Of a stretch of DNA of 64,000 nucleotides, positions 43,661 to 53,281 are shown piece by piece; the first letter of the stretch is position 1; the number at the start of each line of letters is the position of its first letter. The notes beneath the pieces were generated by a model. It made no database searches. It was not told the DNA's origin and was given only the letters and a program-made list of their open reading frames with translations. The translations under genes were made by a program, and so were the position numbers. This DNA comes from Coprococcus_C hominis (GTDB taxonomy: Bacteria > Bacillota > Clostridia > Lachnospirales > Lachnospiraceae). Location of the stretch: the NCBI RefSeq assembly GCF_020687505.1, contig NZ_JAJEQT010000001.1. The stretch is one strand, 5' to 3'.

Positions 43661-44680
43661 ATGTTTGATAATCTGAATTATTACAGAGTTTTTTATACGG
43701 TTGCCAATACCGGAAATATCAGCAAAGCCGCCGATATGCTGTTTATCAGCCAGCCTGCGATCTCAAAGGCGATCTCCAAGCTTGAAGACGGACTGCATGT
43801 GAAGCTCTTTCTGCGCTCTTCCAAGGGTGTGACGCTGACTGATGAGGGACAGGTTCTATACAACCATATCGAGAAAGCATTCTCAAATATCTCACAAGGC
43901 GAGGATGAAATCCGGCATATCCACGAGCTTGGTATCGGACAATTAAAGATCGGTGTCAGCACCTCGCTTTGCAAGCACATCTTACTGGACAAGCTGCAGA
44001 CCTTCATCTTGGAAAATCCACACATCAAGGTTATCATCGACTGTCATTCCACAGTAAACACCCTGAAGCTTCTAAATGACGGACGTATTGATATCGGACT
44101 AATCTGCAAGACGGATATTCCTGCCGGTTTTGAATATCAGGATGTCAGCACGATTCATGACATCTTCGTCGTAAATGAAACGTATCTCTCCAACCTGCAC
44201 CTGCGGGAACAGGAAGAGTTTGCACAGGAACCGACAAACCCGTGGCTCTTCGCCGGAAATCTGACCGGTATTATGGGAAATCTGGATGAGGACGTTCCCG
44301 ATTTATCTCCGATAGCTCCTGTGTCTGCGGCAGATAAATCGGGGTTTGCCATGAAAGATATTTTGGAGAAATCCAATCTCATGTTGCTGGAGAAGAATAA
44401 TATCACCCGTACACATATCGATGATTATCTGGAGTCCGAAGGCATCCATCCACAGCAGATCCTCGAAGTAAATAATATGGATCTACTCATTGATTTTGCA
44501 GCTATCGGTATGGGTGTTGCCAGTGTCGTACGGGAGTTTGCGACGGACTATCTGGCTTCCGGGCAGATCTTAGAGCTTCCGATCTCCCACCCGGTTGCGG
44601 AGCGTACTGTCGGGTTCGTGTACCCGAAGAGCCGGGAGAAGTCAGAGGTGTTAAGGAAGTTTCTGGGGATGTGGGGATAA
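43661..44680 (+). CDS. LysR family transcription regulator, likely of the leucine genes
   Basis: A 339-residue LysR protein. N-terminal winged helix (NISKAADMLFISQPAISKAISKLED, about 17-42), then a two-lobed effector-binding domain (from about residue 90). Divergent placement 199 nt from leuC suggests that it controls the leu operon, with a leucine-pathway metabolite as signal; this is inference. The effector domain has an insert rich in Asp/Pro (EDVPDLSPIAPVSAADKSG) near residue 210. Ribosome binding site GAGGGG. It ends where a block of short repeats begins. Confidence 0.92.
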   Translation: MFDNLNYYRVFYTVANTGNISKAADMLFISQPAISKAISKLEDGLHVKLFLRSSKGVTLTDEGQVLYNHIEKAFSNISQGEDEIRHIHELGIGQLKIGVSTSLCKHILLDKLQTFILENPHIKVIIDCHSTVNTLKLLNDGRIDIGLICKTDIPAGFEYQDVSTIHDIFVVNETYLSNLHLREQEEFAQEPTNPWLFAGNLTGIMGNLDEDVPDLSPIAPVSAADKSGFAMKDILEKSNLMLLEKNNITRTHIDDYLESEGIHPQQILEVNNMDLLIDFAAIGMGVASVVREFATDYLASGQILELPISHPVAERTVGFVYPKSREKSEVLRKFLGMWG

Positions 44681-44681
44681 A

Positions 44682-44976
44682 CTGAGCAGCGCTACTTGTG
44701 ATTACCTGAGCAATCAGCCGCAAGATGCAAATATAATAACCTAAGCACGCAGCCACAAGTCGCTTCGCGACTTGCCGGCTGTAGTGCTACGCACAGAATA
44801 ATAAGCTGAGCAACGCTACTTGTAATTACCTGAGCAATCAGCCGCAAGATGCTTCGCATCTTGCCGGCTATGGTGCTTCGCACCATAGAAACAGAAAAAG
44901 ACAGCCATGTGTGGTTTTCTGCGAGCAGAACCACGCATGGCTGTCTTTTTCTATTTCTGCGTTGCTCAGGTTATTA
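44682..44976. repeat. Block of short interspersed repeats between LysR and groEL
   Basis: The motif CTGAGCA occurs, with small changes, at 44682, 44706, 44741, 44806 and 44830, and inverted at 44959-44969. A 47-nt unit is repeated directly (44682-44728 and 44806-44852). Tight palindromes with TTC loops stand between copies (44756-44774, 44845-44863, 44870-44886). The outermost copies are inverted and touch the stop codons of both flanking genes. There is no coding frame worth calling. It looks like a REP/BIME-type block, perhaps with a role in ending both transcripts. Confidence 0.75.
44893..44952. terminator. Long bidirectional terminator between LysR and groEL
   Basis: AGAAAAAGACAGCCATG (44893-44909) pairs with its complement at 44936-44952, and GTGG/CCAC plus TTCTGC/GCAGAA continue the stem. 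The A and T runs at the ends give a U-tract in both directions, so it serves both convergent genes. Confidence 0.88.
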
Positions 44977-46602
44977 CATCATTCCCATGCCGCCGCCCAT
45001 GCCACCTGCTGGCATAGCTGGAGCATCTTCCTTGATGTCTGCAACAACAGACTCTGTTGTAAGGAATGTAGAAGCAACAGATGTTGCGTTCTGCAATGCT
45101 GTTCTTGTTACCTTTACAGGATCGATAATACCTGCTTCGATCATATTTACATACTCTTCCTTGTAAGCATCAAATCCAACACCAACCTCAGACTCTTTGA
45201 TCTTGTTGATGATAACTGCGCCTTCAAGACCTGCATTGGCTGCGATATGAGCAAGTGGAGCTGTCAATGCCTTTGCAATGATTGTTGCACCAGTCTTCTC
45301 GTCACCTTCCAATGTATCGATCAGAGCATTCAGCTTCTTAGAAGCATGGATATATGCAGATCCACCACCTGCGATGATACCCTCTTCTACGGCTGCTCTT
45401 GTAGCGTTCAAAGCATCTTCCAGACGAAGCTTTGCTTCCTTCATCTCTGTCTCAGTTGCAGCACCAACACGGATAACTGCGACACCACCAGCAAGCTTTG
45501 CCAGTCTCTCCTGCAGTTTCTCCTTATCGAACTCAGATGTTGTCTCAGCAAGCTGTGCCTTAATCACATTAACTCTTGCCTCGATATCTGCCTTTGCACC
45601 ACAACCATCAACGATAACTGTATTCTCCTTGGCAACCTTGACGCTCTTTGCACGTCCAAGCTGATCCAGAGTTGTCTCCTTCAAATCATAGCCAAGCTCC
45701 TCAGAGATCACTGTACCACCTGTCAGGATTGCGATATCCTGCAGCATCTCTTTTCTTCTGTCACCATAGCCAGGTGCCTTTACACCTACGACTGAGAATG
45801 TACCACGCAGCTTATTTACGATCAATGTTGTAAGAGCCTCGCCCTCGATATCCTCAGCGATGATCAAAAGCTTCTGTCCACCCTGTACGATCTGCTCCAG
45901 AAGTGGAAGAATATCCTGAATGTTTGAAATCTTCTTATCTGTGATCAGGATATATGGGTTATCCAGCTCTGCAACCATCTTCTCCATATCCGTTGCCATG
46001 TAAGCACTTACATAACCACGGTCAAACTGCATACCTTCTACTAAGTCAAGCTCAGTCTTCATTGTCTTAGACTCTTCGATTGTGATAACGCCGTCCTTGG
46101 AAACCTTCTCCATTGCATCTGCAACGAGTTCGCCGACACCATCATCACCAGCAGAGATCGAAGCTACTCTTGCGATCTGCTCCTTACCATTGATAGACTC
46201 GCTCATCTCTGAGATTGCATCAACGGCTGCATCACAAGCCTTCTTCATACCTTTACGAAGTACGATTGGGTTTGCTCCTGCTGCTAAGTTCTTCATACCT
46301 TCGTTGATCATTGCCTGCGCCAGAACGGTTGCTGTTGTTGTACCATCACCGGCAACATCATTTGTCTTGGTTGCAACTTCCTTTACGATCTGTGCACCCA
46401 TATCCTCAAATGGATCTTCCAGAGAAATCTCCTTTGCAATTGTCACACCATCATTTGTGATGAGTGGTGAACCAAATGACTTTGCAAGAACTACATTTCT
46501 TCCTTTTGGTCCAAGTGTTACGCTAACTGTATCTGCAAGCTGGTTTACGCCTGCTTCCAAAGCCTTTCTGGCTTCTGCTCCATACTTAATTTCCTTTGCC
46601 AT
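44974..46602 (-). CDS. groEL: Chaperonin GroEL (Hsp60)
   Basis: A 542-residue GroEL, the double-ring folding chamber. Start MAKEIKYGAEARKALEAGVN; ATP site VTLGPKGRNVVLAKSFG and DGTTTATVLA; the typical Gly/Met-rich tail GGMGGGMGMM. The ATG at 46600-46602 follows AGGAGG, so an in-frame ATG 22 codons upstream is not used. Second gene of the CIRCE-controlled groES-groEL operon. Confidence 0.98.
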   Translation of the reverse strand: MAKEIKYGAEARKALEAGVNQLADTVSVTLGPKGRNVVLAKSFGSPLITNDGVTIAKEISLEDPFEDMGAQIVKEVATKTNDVAGDGTTTATVLAQAMINEGMKNLAAGANPIVLRKGMKKACDAAVDAISEMSESINGKEQIARVASISAGDDGVGELVADAMEKVSKDGVITIEESKTMKTELDLVEGMQFDRGYVSAYMATDMEKMVAELDNPYILITDKKISNIQDILPLLEQIVQGGQKLLIIAEDIEGEALTTLIVNKLRGTFSVVGVKAPGYGDRRKEMLQDIAILTGGTVISEELGYDLKETTLDQLGRAKSVKVAKENTVIVDGCGAKADIEARVNVIKAQLAETTSEFDKEKLQERLAKLAGGVAVIRVGAATETEMKEAKLRLEDALNATRAAVEEGIIAGGGSAYIHASKKLNALIDTLEGDEKTGATIIAKALTAPLAHIAANAGLEGAVIINKIKESEVGVGFDAYKEEYVNMIEAGIIDPVKVTRTALQNATSVASTFLTTESVVADIKEDAPAMPAGGMGGGMGMM

Positions 46603-46681
46603 TGTATTACGCCTCCTAGTTTTTTTCGCATCTTCTAATGATAACGGCAATACTTTCTTTGTACCCATACTGCCTTACCTG

Positions 46682-46966
46682 CTACTGAACGATTGCAAGA
46701 ATATCTGCCTGCTTTACAATGATGTACTCATCATCTCCAAGCTTTACTTCTGTTCCTGCATATCTTGAATAGATTACTTTATCGCCAGCCTTGACTTCCA
46801 TTGGAACCTTCTCGCCATCTACGACAGCGCCAGGGCCAACTTCAACGACCTCTGCATACTGTGGTTTTTCCTGTGACTGTGTTGGAAGAACGATACCTGA
46901 TTTTGTCGTCTCTTCTGCAACGGACTGCTTTAATACAACTCTGTCTCCTAACGGTGTTAACTTCAT
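46682..46966 (-). CDS. groES: Co-chaperonin GroES (Hsp10)
   Basis: A 94-residue lid of the GroEL chamber. N terminus KLTPLGDRVVLKQ, mobile loop EETTKSGIVLP, and the C-terminal VIYSRYAGTEVKLGDDEYII. First gene of the operon, with CIRCE in its leader. Confidence 0.98.
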   Translation of the reverse strand: MKLTPLGDRVVLKQSVAEETTKSGIVLPTQSQEKPQYAEVVEVGPGAVVDGEKVPMEVKAGDKVIYSRYAGTEVKLGDDEYIIVKQADILAIVQ

Positions 46967-46994
46967 AATATACCCGACCTCCTAATTTTTACTT

Positions 46995-47021
46995 TTAGCA
47001 CTCATATTGATTGAGTGCTAA
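46995..47021 (-). promoter_or_regulatory. CIRCE operator of groES-groEL
   Basis: A perfect TTAGCACTC and GAGTGCTAA repeat with a 9-nt spacer in the leader of groES. It is the second HrcA site of the window. Confidence 0.97.
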
Positions 47022-47031
47022 CATAATTCTT

Positions 47032-47059
47032 ATTGTACTCATTTTTCTGAAAAAATCAA
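47032..47059 (-). promoter_or_regulatory. groES promoter
   Basis: On the minus strand TTGATT (-35) and TACAAT (-10) are separated by 16 nt; CIRCE begins about 11 nt downstream of the -10 box. Confidence 0.75.
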
Positions 47060-47150
47060 CCCCTAATTTGTAAATTTAACCAAATGGACACAATTTGCCG
47101 GACAGCCTGTATATAATGTATGATTCCTATCCTGTTTTTATGCTATTCCG

Positions 47151-47870
47151 TTAGGATTCTATGATCGTATGGTTCGTCTTGATGATGCCCCGTGGCAGCG
47201 AATCCTTCGCATTCTTCCACGGCTCGTCCTTAAACCGGTAATCAAACTTATCAATAAACCAGCCGATATCACCATTTACACGCTCCATACCCGCAAAATA
47301 TGTCTTGTTCAAAATCTCCTGAAACTCCGCATAGGCATCCTTCGGAAGCTTCACACTGCCCTCATCATACAGGATTCCATAATGATAGGTACAAAAGCCC
47401 TTGCAGTTTGCAAACTTCTTACGGAACTCCGGCTCCTTCTTCCACAGATGAAAGATCGTATCAATATACCGCATGGACGTCTCTTTCATCCGGTTACAGA
47501 TGAAACACGAATCCTCCAGCCGTTTGATATAATCACTGACCGAAGAGCTTGCCTGCTTCTTAAAAAGTCCTCCCGATACAACTGGTTTCCCTGTACTGAG
47601 CGCTTTCAGATCCCGGATTGTCTTATCCGTATGTGTCTTTAACATCAAGGCAAGCCCCAGCCGGTTCTTCTCTGCATAAAGCATCCGTACATGGTGCGCA
47701 CAAAAGCCCTGCTCGTCTGTCATCGCACGGTTATCATCCTCCATATAGCTTGGTCCCATCGTGTAATCGATTGCATTCCGCTCCAATTGCCGGTTCATCT
47801 CGCAGATTGGACATTCACAGTCCGTCGTAAATGCGTCATTCACCGGAATCGTATACAACTGTTCTTCCAT
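47151..47870 (-). CDS. DUF6062 family zinc-binding-like protein
   Basis: A 239-residue cytosolic protein of unknown function. Cys/His sets are spread along it: CECPIC near residue 18, GFCAHH near 57, CFICNRM near 125 and GFCTYHYG near 158. They look like two metal-binding knuckles. The family is common in Lachnospiraceae. Start at the ATG 47868-47870 (MEEQLYTIPV), after GGGAGGA; the gene has no co-directional partner close by. Confidence 0.82.
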   Translation of the reverse strand: MEEQLYTIPVNDAFTTDCECPICEMNRQLERNAIDYTMGPSYMEDDNRAMTDEQGFCAHHVRMLYAEKNRLGLALMLKTHTDKTIRDLKALSTGKPVVSGGLFKKQASSSVSDYIKRLEDSCFICNRMKETSMRYIDTIFHLWKKEPEFRKKFANCKGFCTYHYGILYDEGSVKLPKDAYAEFQEILNKTYFAGMERVNGDIGWFIDKFDYRFKDEPWKNAKDSLPRGIIKTNHTIIES

Positions 47871-47930
47871 TTTTTGTTCCTCCCTTTTCTTGTATCTCAT
47901 TCAGACGGAAATTTCCCATCTTATTGCGCA

Positions 47931-47964
47931 AAAGAGAGCACAGCGATCCCGTTGTGCTCTCTTT
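47931..47964 (-). terminator. Terminator of the YiiX-like gene
   Basis: AAAGAGAGCACA and TGTGCTCTCTTT form a 12-bp perfect stem with a 10-nt loop, directly at the end of the gene (stop at 47967). The A/T ends work as a U-tract on the minus strand. Confidence 0.82.
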
Positions 47965-47966
47965 AC

Positions 47967-48608
47967 TTAGTTTACAATATAATCTCCTGTCTCTGCATCC
48001 CGCAGGAAATACAGTTTCAGATAATTCCTGTAATTACGTAATTTCCCTTCATAGATGATTTCCAGATCATCACACATCCGAAAATCACGCGGGCAGGTCA
48101 ATCCCGGTTTCTTCATAATCAGTGAAATTCCCGCCTTACGCAGAACATACGACACAAACTGTGAACAGAAATAATTGTATCGCCGTTCCACCGATCTCTG
48201 GCACATCACACCTAAAATTCCAAGATAATTATATCGATAAAATACTTTTTCACTCTTAAATTGTTCCAGTATTTCCATGATCTTTTCATACTGTTGTTTG
48301 GTCACACGCAGTCTCCCGATTCTGCATGTTGTCTGGACATCACGCCCAAATACCCCCGTCGTGATATCCTCATTGATAAATCCGCAGTCAAACGGATTAT
48401 GTAAGTGCTTTCTTGCGAAGCTATACATTTCCTTTAGTTCCACATCCATCGCCAGTGATGTATGCGCATATGGCTCCCGCGTCCATAGCTTGATCACACG
48501 TGACGGAAGTGTCTGTGTCTTGGACAACACAATATAAACACTGTAATCTTCCTCTTCTGGTTCATACACGTGCAAAGGAATGCCTGTCATAATATTATTT
48601 GCATCCAT
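47967..48608 (-). CDS. YiiX-like permuted papain-fold (NlpC/P60 superfamily) protein
   Basis: A 213-residue protein that fits the permuted NlpC/P60 pattern: His49 in YAHTSLAMD early, and the catalytic-type Cys148 in YFCSQFVSYVL late. There is no signal peptide, so it probably acts in the cytoplasm, on a lipid, peptide or cell-wall-like amide; the substrate is unknown. It lies 36 nt after the DUF2225 gene. It could also be an inactive relative; the His/Cys pair argues against that. Confidence 0.7.
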   Translation of the reverse strand: MDANNIMTGIPLHVYEPEEEDYSVYIVLSKTQTLPSRVIKLWTREPYAHTSLAMDVELKEMYSFARKHLHNPFDCGFINEDITTGVFGRDVQTTCRIGRLRVTKQQYEKIMEILEQFKSEKVFYRYNYLGILGVMCQRSVERRYNYFCSQFVSYVLRKAGISLIMKKPGLTCPRDFRMCDDLEIIYEGKLRNYRNYLKLYFLRDAETGDYIVN

Positions 48609-48644
48609 ACTAAATCAATCTGTTATTACAGATTATGCTCCATC

Positions 48645-49514
48645 TCATTTATTGTTCTTAATACTCTCTCGAATCATATCCTTCAGCCTCAGCGCCTCAT
48701 CCTTCATACGGGAAGATGCCGACCGCGAAGTAATCACCATTGACAGCAGGCGAAGTGCATCTTCGTTCTTTCCAAGCCTGCGTGCCAGATCTGCAAGTAG
48801 ATAATTCAGTGTATTTTCATCCATTCCCGCAATCGGGAAAGTCTCTGATGAAATTGCTTTCAAAAATCCCTCATACGCATTTTTTAAACATTCTCTTTCA
48901 TCCATATACAGGGAGCGATTTTCCTCCAGTGTGATACCTTCCGGTCTCGCTGCCAGATACTGCCGTTTTCCACGCAGTACCCATGCATATTTCAGACAGG
49001 TATATGCCCGTTCACTGTTTTTCGCTTTTTTCACCATTGCTGTGATCAGCGCCAACTGGTAGCGCGTGATCGCGTCATCATATGTAAAGATATCCTTCTG
49101 GATTGCTGGCTCTATACCATTGAACTTCGAACCGATCTGTTCGCTGATATCCCGGATCTGCCGGTTCATCAGCTTGCCAAAATATCTGCCAAGCGCAGAA
49201 TATCCACACTTCTCGCAGGTAATCACATCATACTTGATTGGATCTATATGATTATAAATCGGTCGAAGATCCGTATCTTTGCTTTCCAGCCGGACCTTTC
49301 CAGCTCGCACGCATTTCGTCTTAAATGTCAGATTACAAATCGGGCATTCATAAGTCTTATCAAACAGTGCTTCTTTCTCCAGCTCCTCCGGTGACTTTGT
49401 CTCCTTTTGTTCCGCTGCCCCGCGGCGTGCGGCTGCTCCGGAATCATTATCTAATATCTTTGATTCGTCAAAATCACCAAGGCCAAGATTTCCGATTGTG
49501 GAAAAAATGCCCAT
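48645..49514 (-). CDS. DUF2225 family protein
   Basis: A 289-residue cytosolic protein with two zinc-like pairs (CPIC near 57, CEKCGYS near 99) and a helical C-terminal half that resembles TPR repeats (LALITAMVKKAKNSERAYTC, ETFPIAGMDENTLNYLLADL). The N terminus MGIFSTIGNLGLGDFDESK is typical for Lachnospiraceae copies. Function unknown; it could be a scaffold. Upstream of the YiiX-like gene. Confidence 0.85.
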   Translation of the reverse strand: MGIFSTIGNLGLGDFDESKILDNDSGAAARRGAAEQKETKSPEELEKEALFDKTYECPICNLTFKTKCVRAGKVRLESKDTDLRPIYNHIDPIKYDVITCEKCGYSALGRYFGKLMNRQIRDISEQIGSKFNGIEPAIQKDIFTYDDAITRYQLALITAMVKKAKNSERAYTCLKYAWVLRGKRQYLAARPEGITLEENRSLYMDERECLKNAYEGFLKAISSETFPIAGMDENTLNYLLADLARRLGKNEDALRLLSMVITSRSASSRMKDEALRLKDMIRESIKNNK

Positions 49515-49551
49515 CTCAATCCTCCTCTGCCTAACACCCCTGTTACTTCTC

Positions 49552-51219
49552 TTATTTGCCCGGCTTGTATGAACTCTTTAATGAGACAATCCGGTTAAAT
49601 ACCAAATGATCTTCTGTCGTATCTTTCTCGTCCACACAGAAATATCCATGACGCAGGAACTGGAACTTATCACCCTTGACAGCCTCTCCCAATGCTGCCT
49701 CAAGCTTACAATTCTTTAAAACTGTCAAAGAATTTGGATTGTAGTTCAGGGTACCATCTTCATTGAGTTTTCCCTTTTCTTCATCCACAATATTCTCGTA
49801 CAGACGAACCTCTGCATCCACTGCACTTTCTGCAGATACCCAGTGGATTGTTCCTTTGACCTTTCTGCCCTCAAAACCGGAACCACTTCTGGTCTCCGGA
49901 TCATAGGTACAGTGGATCTCCGTTACAACTCCATTTTCATCCTTCTTGTAATCCACGCACTTTACGAAATAAGCACCCTTTAAGCGCACTTCATTTCCAG
50001 GGAACAACCGAAAATACTTCTTCGGCGGCTCCTCCATAAAGTCTTCGCGTTCAATATATAACTCTCTTGAGAATGCAACCTGACGCTTGCCAGCAGATTC
50101 ATCCTCCTGATTGTTATCGATATCAAAATATTCGACCTGACCTTCCGGATAGTTATCAATAATGAGCTTGATTGGATCTAATACCGCCATCATACGGTTT
50201 GCCTTCAGACGCAGGTCCTCACGGATACAATACTCAAGCATTGCATAATCCGCAGAGCTCTGTGACTTTGATACACCAACCAGCTCCATAAACATCTTGA
50301 TGGATTCTCTTGTAAATCCACGTCTCCGAAGTGCAGCAATTGAAACCAGTCTTGGATCATCCCAGCCATCTACGATGCCATCTTCTACCAGCTTCTTGAT
50401 ATAACGCTTTCCAGTCACAACATTGGTCAGATACAGCTTGGAGAACTCAATCTGTCTCGGTGGGTTCTTGTATTCCAGTTCCCGTACAACCCAGTCATAG
50501 AGTGGTCTGTGATCCTCAAACTCCAATGTACAGATAGAATGGGTAATTCCCTCCTCGGCATCCTCGATCGGATGTGCAAAATCATACATCGGATAGATGC
50601 ACCACTTATCACCGGTATTGTGATGTGTCATACGTGCAATACGATAGATAACCGGATCACGCATATTGATATTCGGACTTGCCATATCAATCTTCGCACG
50701 CAATACCTTGCTTCCATCCGGATATTCTCCGTTCTTCATACCCTCAAATAATTTCAGGTTTTCCTCTACGCTTCTGTCACGGTATGGGCTGTTCTTGCCC
50801 GGTTCCTTCAGTGTTCCACGATACTCGCGGATCTCGTCTGCAGACAGATCGCAGACATAGGCTTTTCCTTTCTTGATCAGCTTGATTGCTGCTTCGTACA
50901 TTGCATCAAAATAATTCGATGCGAAATAAATCTTATCTCCATAATCAGCGCCCAGCCACTTGATATCATCAATGATGGATTGCACATATTCTGTCTTTTC
51001 CTTTGTCGGGTTCGTATCATCAAACCGGAAATGGAATGTTCCGCCATACTCCTTGGCAAGACCATAGTTTAACAGAATTGATTTGGCATGTCCGATATGC
51101 AGATATCCGTTTGGTTCTGGTGGAAAACGGGTTACAACCTCTGTATATCTTCCTTCTGCCAGATCTTTATCTATCTCCTGTTCAATAAAATTCTTTGAAA
51201 CTGTTGCTTCACCTTCCAT
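49552..51219 (-). CDS. glnS: Glutamine-tRNA ligase
   Basis: A 555-residue class I synthetase. HIGH is at 41-44 in PPEPNGYLHIGHAKS, and GWDDPRLVSIAALRRRGFT is the usual GlnRS stretch. The KMSKS-type loop reads VVTGKRYIKK, not VMSKRKL, which is unusual. C-terminal anticodon-binding beta barrels follow. Many Clostridia make Gln-tRNA through GatCAB instead; the gene was likely acquired early. The start ATG follows GGAG by 8 nt. Confidence 0.95.
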   Translation of the reverse strand: MEGEATVSKNFIEQEIDKDLAEGRYTEVVTRFPPEPNGYLHIGHAKSILLNYGLAKEYGGTFHFRFDDTNPTKEKTEYVQSIIDDIKWLGADYGDKIYFASNYFDAMYEAAIKLIKKGKAYVCDLSADEIREYRGTLKEPGKNSPYRDRSVEENLKLFEGMKNGEYPDGSKVLRAKIDMASPNINMRDPVIYRIARMTHHNTGDKWCIYPMYDFAHPIEDAEEGITHSICTLEFEDHRPLYDWVVRELEYKNPPRQIEFSKLYLTNVVTGKRYIKKLVEDGIVDGWDDPRLVSIAALRRRGFTRESIKMFMELVGVSKSQSSADYAMLEYCIREDLRLKANRMMAVLDPIKLIIDNYPEGQVEYFDIDNNQEDESAGKRQVAFSRELYIEREDFMEEPPKKYFRLFPGNEVRLKGAYFVKCVDYKKDENGVVTEIHCTYDPETRSGSGFEGRKVKGTIHWVSAESAVDAEVRLYENIVDEEKGKLNEDGTLNYNPNSLTVLKNCKLEAALGEAVKGDKFQFLRHGYFCVDEKDTTEDHLVFNRIVSLKSSYKPGK

Positions 51220-51280
51220 GGACGTACTCCTTTTTTTCTAGTATTTCTCTATCATAGCATTGTATATGCATTTCGTCAAT

Positions 51281-53242
51281 TTACTCTTTCGTGTCTGTCG
51301 GTGCAGACGCATCCGGTGCCGCGCTGTTTTGTGTACCATCTGCAAATACGCTGTCCATCTGGGAATCATAATTTGTCATGATCTTGTTATTGATTTCCAT
51401 GGAACGCTTCTCATAATCCTCGTGCGCGAGTTCTTTTTCTGATTTCTCCACATAGGCTTCGCCACCACCCATGCTTGTCTGGAAATCACGATTGACTTCC
51501 TCTACCAGTGCATTTACCTCTGGTGTAAGAATCGAGCTGTCTACCTTCGGAATCTCGGATGTCTGCTCCAGATCGGATGGATCTGCCAGCTTCTCTGCTT
51601 CCTGTACCGTTGGAATCTCACTGCCTGTACTTCCATCGATTACGGCATCTGCCAGTTTCTCATCCGCCGTTTCTGCCTGCGGTGCTTCCAACTCCTCGGA
51701 AACCTCTGGCTTATCCAATCCAAGTTTCTGCAAAAGCTCTGGATTCACATCTTTATTTGCATTGGCAAGCTGGGCGATCATATCTTCCGCATCCAGCATC
51801 TCTTTGTTCTGCTTATTGATCCGTCCTGCAAAGATTACAAGACATACGACCAGAATTACGATAATCACAGCAGCTCCAACCATAATTCCAATCACAAGTG
51901 GATTTGTGAACGGACTCTTCTCTGTCGGAACTTCCACCGGTGCACTTGGCGTTGCCACAGTCGGGGTTGCCGGAACCAGTACTTCCTCTGACACGATCAT
52001 CGGTACATAGCGTAAAAATGCCTGTTCCTTTGCATCGTACTCATAAAAGCCTTCCTCGCCCTCAACATTGATCGCATAAACAAGATACAAATCCTTATCT
52101 GCAATATCATCAGACTGATAAGCAACGACCGAATTGTCTCCAATCTTCAAAGTCGTCTCCTTAAATCCATCCGGAATTGCAACACCATCTGGAACTGCAG
52201 TTATAATATAACGGTTATACTGAGAAGAATACTCCTGATATGGAGTAAATACATCCTTTTCCGCATCCATAATAAACCAGTGGTTCTCGCCATCCTCGTC
52301 TTTCAGACATACCACTGTGATCTTCTTATTTGGGGACTCGTAAGAAAGTACATCCCAGTCCTTATAAGTTGTCGTACCGGCAGTAAAGCCTTCCGGTGCT
52401 TCCAGACCATCCTCGTTCATCACAAATGAATATTCTTTTCCATCGATCGTCGCAACCGGATCTCCGACATCCTCGCCCGCCTGTACATTGATCGTATAAA
52501 CCTTAACCGCACCATTTTCCGCAGTAACGGTTACCCGTACAGTGTTCTTTCCTTTCTGGATTGAATTGGCACCAGAGACACTTGTTGTCGCGTTGCCATC
52601 TGCAGCAGATGCACTGACAACCACACTTGTAACATCCTCATCCACCTGTAACGAGTATGTCGTACGGTCTGCGGAAAATGCAGGTGTCAATGTACCCGGA
52701 GATACCTGCAGACTTGCCAGATCGCAATCTGCCGATCTGCCATCATCCTCTGTCGTCTCAGTTGTCTCTCCGGCCTCTGTTGTTGCATTTCCATTATTGG
52801 TATCTCCATTGTTCGATGCGGTTGCAACCGTTACCGTTGCACCTGCATGGGAGATTGATATGGCATTGCCGTTGATATCATAAACATCACTTCCGCTTGT
52901 TGTGATACTTCCGCTACCATTTGCAATGGCTGTAAAGGAAATCGAAAACGAACCCGCAGAGGTTCCACTTGCCGTTACCGTTCCGCCGCCGCCATTGACG
53001 ATGGCGCTTCCACTTGCGGAATTATATTGCAGCACGCTCGAATTGTAGGACACATAGATCGTGTATGCGGAAATATCCGAGCCACTGACGGATATCGTTG
53101 CAGTAACGTTATTTCCCACGCTCACGGTGCTTGCGCTCAATGCAATCACTACATTTGCCGCCTGTGCATCAATCTTTCCAAATTGCAGGCATAAAATGAA
53201 TGCCGTTAAAATTGCCAGTCCACGTTTCAAAAATTGTTTCAT
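51281..53242 (-). CDS. Membrane-anchored cohesin-domain surface protein
   Basis: A 653-residue protein. Signal peptide (1-28, AQA|AN), cohesin-like domain (about 30-150, with SVGNNVTATISVSG and YVSYNSSVLQYNSASG), cadherin-like beta sandwich (about 175-258, DLASLQVSPGTLTPAFSADR), a middle domain of about 170 residues, Pro/Val-rich linker, one membrane helix (about 448-472), and an acidic cytoplasmic tail of about 180 residues. The cohesin faces outside and can dock a dockerin protein. The gene directly upstream encodes one. The ribosome binding site is AGGAGG. The pairing is inferred from domains and order, not shown. Confidence 0.85.
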   Translation of the reverse strand: MKQFLKRGLAILTAFILCLQFGKIDAQAANVVIALSASTVSVGNNVTATISVSGSDISAYTIYVSYNSSVLQYNSASGSAIVNGGGGTVTASGTSAGSFSISFTAIANGSGSITTSGSDVYDINGNAISISHAGATVTVATASNNGDTNNGNATTEAGETTETTEDDGRSADCDLASLQVSPGTLTPAFSADRTTYSLQVDEDVTSVVVSASAADGNATTSVSGANSIQKGKNTVRVTVTAENGAVKVYTINVQAGEDVGDPVATIDGKEYSFVMNEDGLEAPEGFTAGTTTYKDWDVLSYESPNKKITVVCLKDEDGENHWFIMDAEKDVFTPYQEYSSQYNRYIITAVPDGVAIPDGFKETTLKIGDNSVVAYQSDDIADKDLYLVYAINVEGEEGFYEYDAKEQAFLRYVPMIVSEEVLVPATPTVATPSAPVEVPTEKSPFTNPLVIGIMVGAAVIIVILVVCLVIFAGRINKQNKEMLDAEDMIAQLANANKDVNPELLQKLGLDKPEVSEELEAPQAETADEKLADAVIDGSTGSEIPTVQEAEKLADPSDLEQTSEIPKVDSSILTPEVNALVEEVNRDFQTSMGGGEAYVEKSEKELAHEDYEKRSMEINNKIMTNYDSQMDSVFADGTQNSAAPDASAPTDTKE

Positions 53243-53281
53243 GATAGTCCTCCTGCTTTTTCCTGTCGTTTCTCATGTATG

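Noticed and set aside
44693..44934. Small minus-strand frames in the LysR-groEL gap
   Set aside because: They consist of the repeat units and the terminator hairpin and lack ribosome binding sites.
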